A program made the translations under genes and the position numbers. 64,000 bases of DNA, taken from contig JABAKD010000020.1 in the NCBI GenBank assembly GCA_012845835.1, forward strand, positions 8,770,415 through 8,834,414, given 5' to 3'. This document shows, one piece after another, positions 58,101 to 64,000 of this stretch; the first letter of the stretch is position 1; the number at the start of each line of letters is the position of its first letter. The notes beneath the pieces were generated by a model, which saw nothing but the letters and a program-made list of their open reading frames with translations, did no database searches and was not told the origin of the DNA. Source of the DNA: Undaria pinnatifida (taxonomy: Eukaryota > Sar > Phaeophyceae > Laminariales > Alariaceae).

Positions 58101-60722
58101 GTGTCCTATTTTTCGCAAGGGTATCCAATGCTAGTATTGCCGACGACGCCATATGTTTATTAATATTATGGGTCTGTTACAGACACAGGCCACCCTTTGC
58201 AGGTTTCTCTACTACTAGGCAGGTTCCACGTTGGTCACTCACTTGTACTAGATAAGCTCTTCTTGTAATAGTTCCACATACACCACGGACGAACTGAAAG
58301 CATGCAATTCCGCGAGGCAAAAGCATCATCCCCTTTTTCCTATACGCACACGCCTTCAAAGGCCTTGTATATCCAGCCGTATCCCATATCCTACGCCTTG
58401 TTAGGCTCCCAGGGCAATGCCTTAGCAGATAGCAGTGCTGCTTTACCCCAAACCGTCGGAATTTCACAAAAAAAAAATCGCGTTTTTCTTTATTGGGTAA
58501 CCTAGGCTACATACATATGCGATTGTTCCATCGGGTTGCACGTTTCGTTTTTTTCAAAAAAAAGAAAAAAAAGAAAAGGTTTTTTGGTGGGGAATAAAAT
58601 ATCCTGATGTTAGGAGCCTTGCAAGCAGAAACAAGAAAAAAAAGAAAGGGATGAAACCTCTGCCGTGGCAAGAGTGAAAAAAAAAAAGGAAAAAAAAGTA
58701 AGTGATGCGGTACCTCTACATCGTAGCAGGTATCTGTCCAGTCGGAGGGGAGCACCGCCGTTCCTACTCCTGATAGAGACAACCCGACGCGTGCTACGAT
58801 TGAGACGCAACACCGTTTTTTTTCTCAATATTACCCCTCACTTTAGGAGGAGGTTAAGACATGTCCTTCTTAACCCCAAAAAACTGATTTGATCCCGGAT
58901 AAAAAATAAGCCTGCTTTATCGCGGATGAAAAACCCCCATGCGGCTTAGCTCTAGCTCTAGCTAGGTATACAACGACAGAATCATGCCAAAAAACAAAAA
59001 TGGCCTCTTTTTTTTTCTTCCCCCCCCCGACGATTTTGGGTTCATCAAGGACGCCTCGTCGTTCAGAAAACCATTTTCATTTTCATCATACTAAAAATGC
59101 TACCGCTGTCGTAACATTTTGGGCGTTCCGTCACGTTCATTTATTCCATGTATGTGTCACATAGATTTTGGGTTTGATTATTTTGTCTCCGTCCGGTTCG
59201 GCCGTCCGTGGCCACCACCCATCTCTCAAGCGCAGCGATCGTTTCCTCGCTGCTGTCTGGTGCACCACACCTTTCTCCGTAGGACGTCACATTTCGTCTG
59301 TTTCCGCCTCTAACGACAACCCGTTCCTCTCCCACTCGTGAGTGGGTGCTGCTGCGCTATTGTCTGCTTTGCCACAAGGGCACCTCTGTGCGCGTTCCTT
59401 CTCCTCCACCCCACCATTAGAGGGCAGCAGGGTCAAGAATCACGGCGCAGAGGAACTCACCGGTTGCAGCGCCTGGTTTTTGTAGGTGATGATGTCCTTC
59501 TTGAAGCGACCGGCGCCCTCCTTGTCCATCGATTTTCCTTTCTTACCCCCCGCCGCGAACATCTGTGGGCAAAGCAAGAAACCAGGATGAAGGCGACGCA
59601 GCAGTATAAACTTTTATTTTACCTTTTCCCCCGTGTATTGGGCGAAGAGCCCAACAAGGCAGGGCTGGAAAGGGCGGGCGGGGGGGGGGGGGAGAGAGTG
59701 GTAGTCAGTTTATTGTTTGTGCCGTATTCATTTGTCCATGCACCACACATCCCTTTCGACACGGTGGGGGGGGACTACCGGTACTGCAGTTTCATATACC
59801 TTCGTACGTACTCGTAGAAAGTTTGAGTTTTCGATGCAAACACTTTCCAAACAATTATGAACTATTTGGTACGCCTGCATCGTATTCGAGCAAGTTTTGT
59901 TGAGCGAACCCCGTCTTACTGCTCGCACTTGGCGGGGGCGGGCGGGGGGGGGGGGGGGGGGGCGGGCGATGTGCTTTATTTTTTGAGTCATGGGATTTTG
60001 TAACGCTCCGATCTGCCTGCGCCGTCCCGCCGGGGACGCGAGGTCGGCCGAGGCTTAGCCTGGTCCGTTCGATGGTTGATAACGGTTTGTCGATATCAGC
60101 ATCACCGCTATTCTGCTGTCGCGTGACTGTTGACTGACCGGGAAAACGATAAAAACGAACATCGTTTTTGCCAAAACGTTGAAGCGTCAGAAACAGAAAA
60201 CAGTTCAGGCAGCAAACCATGTAGACTATACATAACAGACACACATGCATACGTACCCGTACTATTACACACCAGAGTCGTTCTACGATAGGCTCCCCCA
60301 ACATTTCTTTAACGCGTGTACAACTGGAAACCCGTGTTTTGGGGACAAATTGCTTGGAATTAGTATAGAGAGGGGTTTTGGGGCTCTAAAGGGGTTAACG
60401 CAATCGCCGGTTTTGACACCAGATGCCGGTTTTTTATCCAGAAATACGGTGCCCCTTGCCACCCCGAAGTCCTTTCGCAAACAGGAAATATGTGAAGATG
60501 TTTTTTTTCATAGCATCTTTCCTCGTGTCGAGCAGCCATGAAACGTTCACCTAAGAGAGTCGATGTTTTTTTGGGGGGGAAGGCTATCGTAGTAAGTATC
60601 AGTCACCGCCTGAAGCTCACGCACATACACATAACAAAAACTCCCGCCCCCGCCCCCCAAGAAAAAAAACATATATATATATTCACGAGGATGGTGCAGT
60701 GCAACACGAGACGACAGCCGAG

Positions 60723-60774
<52 letters not shown>

Positions 60775-63401
60775 CTTTTCTTTTTCAACTTGAAAAGCAC
60801 GACGAAGAAAAACAGAAAAGCGCTTTTGTACGTACGTTGCGTTTTCACCTGGTCGCACTCGTCGATGTAGATAACCACGGGCGCCATCGACACGTCCCTC
60901 GCGACTTCGAACGCCATGTGCAGCACTTTCGTTGGGCCCGTCTTGCCGGGGAATAAGCCCTTCAGTCTGCTGGGAGAGAGGTTTATCACGAGGGCGCCCA
61001 ACTGCGGAAGGGCAACGTGTGTGATACGGTAATTAGACACGTAATACGGTAGAGCTTCTCAAGTCGAATGCAACGACATGGGTATACCTTTATTTGGCTG
61101 AAATGGTGTCTGAATGACTGCGCTCCTTACACCAAAATTGTCGCAAAATTGGCCATTTTTTTTCCCCCCATGATACCTAGGCCATGGGTATATAGCAGTT
61201 TTATTTTTTTCCGAATCAGTTTTTGGGAGAGGTGTCTTAGGCTCTCAAGTTGAGGAAACCTTTTGAAGAAAAAAAAGAAGTGGTGCACCACCTCCGTCGT
61301 AGCACGTGTCTGAATTTTTCTTTATTGTTTCTGAGTCATCCCACAGAAGGGGTTTTGTACTTCTTGGGGGCCAAAAAAAGGTATACCTTTTGACCGGTTG
61401 AGCTCCTCAGGTGGAGAACTATCGGTTAGCATGACAATTTTACGAGTGTGTGTGCTTATTTTTTCAAGGTCTAGCGCATTGAAACGTTGCTCGGGCTGCG
61501 CAGGGGTGACACGTTGAGCTCCTCACGTTAGGAACTCGGAAACTTCTTTAAAACTTCTGGTGCACCCCTCACCTATCGTGGGGTGACTCGGCGCCTTTCC
61601 TGGCTTGAAGAGCTCTATGCTCCTTCCCCCCCCAAAAAGTGTTTGTGAGTAAACTTGAAAAGTCCAACGCCATGAACAAAACCCACGGACCGTGAAGGCC
61701 GCTATTTCCGGTCGGTCGAACCACACCCGGCATCCGGTGGCAGGAACAAGAGAGAGAGATCGATTCGCCGTAACCGCGGTGGAGTGGCCGATTCGGCCTT
61801 CAGTAGTTTTTTTGTTCGTTGTCAGACCGAAAACCAGATGGCAAGTAACAAAAAAGTCAACAGCGAAGCGCTTCAACTGCCATCGCCAGATTACATGACT
61901 GGAGCCGGCTCTTCATCCGTACCCGCGCACGTTTTTTTTTATGGCTTGGTTTAGGTAGGCAATCGGTTAGCCTAACCTAGTAATAACAGGTCATCCCATG
62001 GTAGGGGTTTTGCGCTTTTTAGCCAAAAAAAGGTATACCTTTTGACGTTGACTGAGCTCCTCAATCGTGGAACTATCGGTTAGAAGTGTGACAATTTTAC
62101 GAGTACAGTATTCTTGTTTTAGGACGGCAATAATAGCGCATAGAACAAGTGTTGGTCGTGTTGCCGACTAATACCCGGTTCATCCCACGGTAGGGGTTTT
62201 GCACGGTTTTAGCCAAAAAAAAGTATAGCTTTTGACCGGTTTAGCTCCTCAAGCGTGGAACTATCGGTTTAGTAGTGTGGTAATTTTACGAGTACAGTAT
62301 TCTTGTTTTAGGACGACAATAATAGCGCACAGAACAAGTGTTGATTGTGTTGCCAACTAATACCCAAGTCATCCCACAGTGGGAGTTTTGCACTTTTTGG
62401 GGCCCAAAAAGGGTATACCTTTTGATGCCGATTGAGCTCCTCAAGCGTGGAACTATAGGTTAGAAGCGTGTTTTTTTTTTTTTTACGAGTATCCTTGTTT
62501 TAGGACGGCAATAATAGCGCATAGAACAAGTGTTGGTCGTGTTGCCGACTAATACCCGGGTCATCCCACGGTAGGGGTTTCGCACGGTTTCAGCCAAAAA
62601 AAGGTATACCTTTTGACGTTGACTGAGCTCCTCAAGCGTGGAACTATCGGTTAGTAGTGTGATAATTTTACGAGTACAGTATTCTTGTTTTAGAACGACA
62701 ACAATAGCGCACAGAACAAGTATTGATTGTGTTGCCAACTAATACCCAAGTCATCCCACAGTGGGAGTTTTGCACTTTTTGGGGCCCAAAAAGGGTATAC
62801 TTTTTGATGCCGATTGAGCTCCTCAAGCGTGGAGCTATAGATGAGAAGTGTGGTAATTTTACGAGTATCCTTGTTTTAGGACGGCAATAATAGCGCATAG
62901 AACAAGTGTTGGTCGTGTTGCCGACTAATACCCAGGTCATCCCACGGTAGGGGTTTTGCACGTTTTTCAGCCAAAAAAAGGTATACCTTTTGACGCCGGT
63001 TGAGCTCCTCGAGCGTGGAACTATCGGTTAGTAGTGTGATAACTTTTCGAGTGGAATGCTTCGTAGGACCAGCGCAACGATTGCCTTCGAAGTCATGTTG
63101 GGGGTGAGAGATATTGACCTCCTTACCTCCTGATAGGAGCTCAGAAAATTCTTAGAATCTGCTGCACCCCTTGCCTACCGTGGGGTAGCTCATCCCCCTA
63201 AGGCCTTAAAACAATGGTCGTCGTTGGTAAGACACGTTGTTTTTCTTCAGCAGTCCAGCGCTCGGGTTAATACCACCTGATTCCCTTTTTCACACACACC
63301 TCAGAAGCGATGGCCTCCACCATCATCGTCTTCCCCGCACCCCCCGGGCCGTACAGCATCACCGCCTTCAAGTTATGCTCCGGCTTTAGGGACGCCTTAA
63401 G
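49109..63401 (-). CDS. DRC11: Dynein regulatory complex AAA subunit DRC11/IQCA1, C-terminal part (5' end outside window)
   Basis: Seven exons on the minus strand: 63401-63300, 61001-60849, 59562-59461, 52387-52229, 50756-50565, 49610-49533, 49180-49109. All have lengths divisible by three and phase-0 introns, giving 285 residues to the stop. Features in order: Walker A 'GPGGAGKT', a segment 'LSPSRLKGLFPGKTGPTKV', Walker B 'VVIYIDECDQ', a lysine-rich link, sensor-1-like 'DRVIIVGCTSKP', 'VPAPDYASRLMLWHHFI', the helical lid 'LSTLAHVSEGYTAGSIYRSV', and a lysine-rich C-terminus ending in KKKK. IQCA1/DRC11 is an IQ and AAA protein of the nexin-dynein regulatory complex on motile axonemes. The N-terminal half with the IQ motif should lie beyond 64000. 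The acceptor at 50756 has a weak pyrimidine tract, and the 52229 donor (CAG|gtctgg) was chosen because it alone keeps frame and family fit. Confidence 0.9.
49725..49930. mobile_element. Poly-G-bounded repeat, inverted partial copy
   Basis: It is the reverse complement of the left part of copies A and B, ending in 'cggccatgcacaaactgagtacccccccccc'. It lies within the DRC11 intron between 50565 and 49610. Only about 200 bases remain. Confidence 0.7.
52560..52710. repeat. Dispersed repeat, copy 2
   Basis: Counterpart of the block at 2640-2770: a T-rich lead, 'tctccctccct', then 'agggtcacttaagcaggctcttcctcccccttccccac'. It lies in the large DRC11 intron. Confidence 0.55.
53456..53745. repeat. 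LTR-like direct repeat, left copy
   Basis: It starts near 'tattatgggtctgttacagacacaggccaccctt' and runs through 'caggttccacgttggtcactcact' and 'cacggacgaactga' to 'gccttgttaggctctcagggcaatacc'. The same about 290 bases recur at 58161-58450 in direct orientation. By eye the two differ by roughly one base in ten. Exact ends and any target duplication were not determined. Confidence 0.75.
53760..54620. repeat. Tandem array of about 146-bp units
   Basis: Six diverged units are marked by 'aaaaggtgtaccttttt', 'gaggcccctcctcagttgagtagctctatacccctc' and 'aacagcctcgtgtactctt' (the last near 54028, 54183, 54332, 54476 and 54590). The array fills the left half of the LTR-flanked composite and shares a motif pair with the array at 61330-63060. 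Confidence 0.8.
54740..55025. repeat. Tandem array of about 83-bp units
   Basis: About 3.5 units contain 'gtaaaggcgttaacgcctttagagccc' and 'tatactaacttcaag'. A single diverged unit is also at 63635-63720. The RT fragment begins just after the last unit. Confidence 0.75.
55045..55860 (+). pseudogene. Broken Ty3/gypsy-type RT-RNase H fragment
   Basis: In the first frame: 'DSPAGVRPNAEKVSALSL', then 'LRSLLGGLS', a TAA where a tyrosine is expected, then 'YRKFLRDMSKRIRPITALLE' to about 55369. A frameshift continues as 'GATLKQEQPDGSVRPISYVS'. A second shift gives 'LEAGSIVWAIKRLRDYLWG', 'FSDHKALENI' and 'GGANGSADFLSRLP'. This is the connection and RNase H part of a Ty3/gypsy Pol. The usual D-A-S of the RNase H active site reads N-A-S. 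The RT palm upstream is missing, replaced by tandem repeats. It is clearly non-functional. Confidence 0.88.
55861..57460. other. GC-rich remnant inside the LTR-flanked composite
   Basis: Both strands carry long but unrecognised proline/serine/arginine-rich frames, for example 56159-57241 (minus, 360 codons) and 55933-56514 (plus). A degenerate integrase, gag or spacer would be expected here, but I see no integrase zinc finger or D,D-35-E pattern. The long frames are best explained by high GC content. Confidence 0.4.
57464..58050 (-). pseudogene. Gag-like zinc-knuckle fragment
   Basis: On the minus strand a frame of up to 194 codons contains 'CLNCHETTHFFKQYSHPF' followed by 'CINPRLGQLGDNGAAYRRWQ' and an Arg/Ser/Gln-rich tail. 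The pattern is CX2CX4HX4C with the last cysteine replaced by tyrosine. I recall similar knuckle-plus-'LG.LGD.G..FR.WQ' sequences in stramenopile retrotransposon gag proteins. It lies immediately inside the right LTR-like repeat and on the strand opposite to the RT fragment. Confidence 0.65.
58161..58450. repeat. LTR-like direct repeat, right copy
   Basis: It matches 53456-53745 in the same orientation from 'taatattatgggtctgttacagacacagg' to 'ccttgttaggctcccagggcaatgcc'. Together they bracket about 4.4 kb within the DRC11 intron. Confidence 0.75.
60395..60575. repeat. Dispersed repeat, partner of 38330-38640
   Basis: It shares 'gcaatcgccggttttga', 'gaaatacggtgccccttgccaccccgaagtc' and 'gtgtcgagcagccatgaaacgttcac' with the copy in NOM1 intron 5. 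Confidence 0.6.
60722..60774. repeat. (TTG)n microsatellite
   Basis: Seventeen or so perfect TTG units just 3' (on the gene's strand) of the DRC11 Walker B exon. The polyleucine and polyglutamine frames over it are artefacts. Confidence 0.95.
61330..63060. repeat. Tandem array of about 190-bp units in a DRC11 intron
   Basis: Units begin near 61335, 61990, 62172, 62364, 62560, 62752 and 62936 with 'gtcatcccac.gt.ggggttttgca'. They continue with the palindrome 'aaaaggtataccttttt', 'gagctcctca.gcgtggaactatcggtta' and 'ggacggcaataatagcgca.agaacaagtgttg'. Some neighbouring units are nearly identical, so expansion is recent. The array occupies most of the 2.3-kb intron between the Walker A and Walker B exons. 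Confidence 0.88.
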
Positions 63402-63524
63402 CTGCTCGGGGAATAGAACAGATCACCACCGCGATGTTGTTGTTTTATTTTCGTTCGTGGGAAGTTGCCGACAGAAAAGGCGCAAGCAGGGAGGCGGCGG
63501 GCGGAGAGCGGGAGGGAGGGCGGG

Positions 63525-63605
63525 AGGGAGGGAGGGCGGGAGGGAGGGAGGGAGGGAGGGAGGGAGGGAGGGAGGGAGGGAGGGAGGGAGGGAGGGAGGG
63601 AGGGG
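63525..63605. repeat. (GGGA)n microsatellite
   Basis: About 80 bases of GGGA/GGGC units upstream (on the gene's strand) of the DRC11 Walker A exon. It resembles the tract at 295-365. Confidence 0.9.
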
Positions 63606-63892
63606 GGGAGAGAGGGAGGGTCAACACTCGCGCTAACCCTTTTTAGAGTCTCCAAAAGCCCCTCCCGATACTAATTCCGAGTTATTTTTCCGCAAAAATA
63701 GGTTTTCGATCTTGCAAACGGGTTAGCCTCCTGTTTTACTACAGCGGTACGACAAGGGCGGCACTTTTTGGCGAAAAAAACTATTTCCGCCCGACGGCGG
63801 CCTTCTTTAACTGAGCATTTTGTTGTTTGCCAAGGCTAAGGTTGCGATCCGTCCTCGACTCGCGAAAAACGTTTTGCAATCTTGTTTTACTC

Positions 63893-64000
63893 CCCCCCCC
63901 CGCACCTCACGGCTCTTCGCGCTTGGTGCACGCAATGTCTGCCTGGTTGGTGAAAACCCGACGTGCTCCGTCGCGGCATAGTAGAGGGATGCGAGGGTCT
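63893..64000. mobile_element. Poly-G-bounded repeat, partial copy cut by the window end
   Basis: A C-run is followed by 'gcacctcacggctcttcgcgcttggtgc' and 'ctggttggtgaaaacccgacgtgctccgtc', in the same orientation as the copy at 49725-49930. It continues past the window. Confidence 0.7.

Noticed and set aside
63386-63674. Proline/serine- and glycine/arginine-repeat ORFs
   Set aside because: Artefacts of the GGGA microsatellite next to the DRC11 Walker A exon.

Overview
This is nuclear DNA from a eukaryote with long, repeat-filled introns. Three conserved protein genes can be rebuilt exon by exon, and all three lie on the minus strand. Their reading frames join exactly across GT-AG introns (one intron looks GC-AG). 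From high to low coordinate they are the C-terminal half of the ciliary AAA protein DRC11/IQCA1 (5' end outside the window), a complete nucleolar MIF4G/MA3 protein NOM1, and a class I fructose-1,6-bisphosphatase-like gene. A motile flagellum, introns of 0.3 to 7 kb, very dense degenerate retroelements and C-terminal LINE and Ty3/gypsy fragments of a type I associate with stramenopile algae make a brown alga or related photosynthetic stramenopile my best guess. This is inference; no species marker was seen.

Layout. 1-13458 has no recognisable host gene. It holds microsatellites, a decayed LINE-type element (about 5.3-8.96 kb), three insertions of a miniature LTR element (TRIM), and a poly-G-edged repeat that two of those insertions have hit. 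13459-24015 is the FBPase-like gene (seven exons found, first exon unresolved). Its 6.7-kb fifth intron (of the six resolved) contains four decayed copies of a coiled-coil module and a 3.4-kb array of about 12 inverted-repeat units. 24016-32869 is intergenic, with one unexplained 294-codon ORF, a long CAGCGG tract and dispersed repeats. 32870-44618 is NOM1 (10 exons, about 990 aa). 44619-49108 is intergenic and rich in C-runs. 49109-63401 is the 3' part of DRC11. Its 7.1-kb third visible intron holds an LTR-flanked composite with a broken Ty3/gypsy RT-RNase H on one strand and a broken zinc knuckle on the other. Its first visible intron holds a tandem array of about 190-bp units.

The three genes have unrelated jobs (sugar-phosphate metabolism, ribosome biogenesis, axoneme regulation), so nothing suggests a cluster. 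The most interesting points are an FBPase homologue that has lost two metal-site motifs, a TRIM family in which one insertion carries a full-length reverse-complement tRNA-Ser-like sequence in its primer-binding region, the filled and empty sites that prove the TRIM insertions, and the intronic array of inverted-repeat units.
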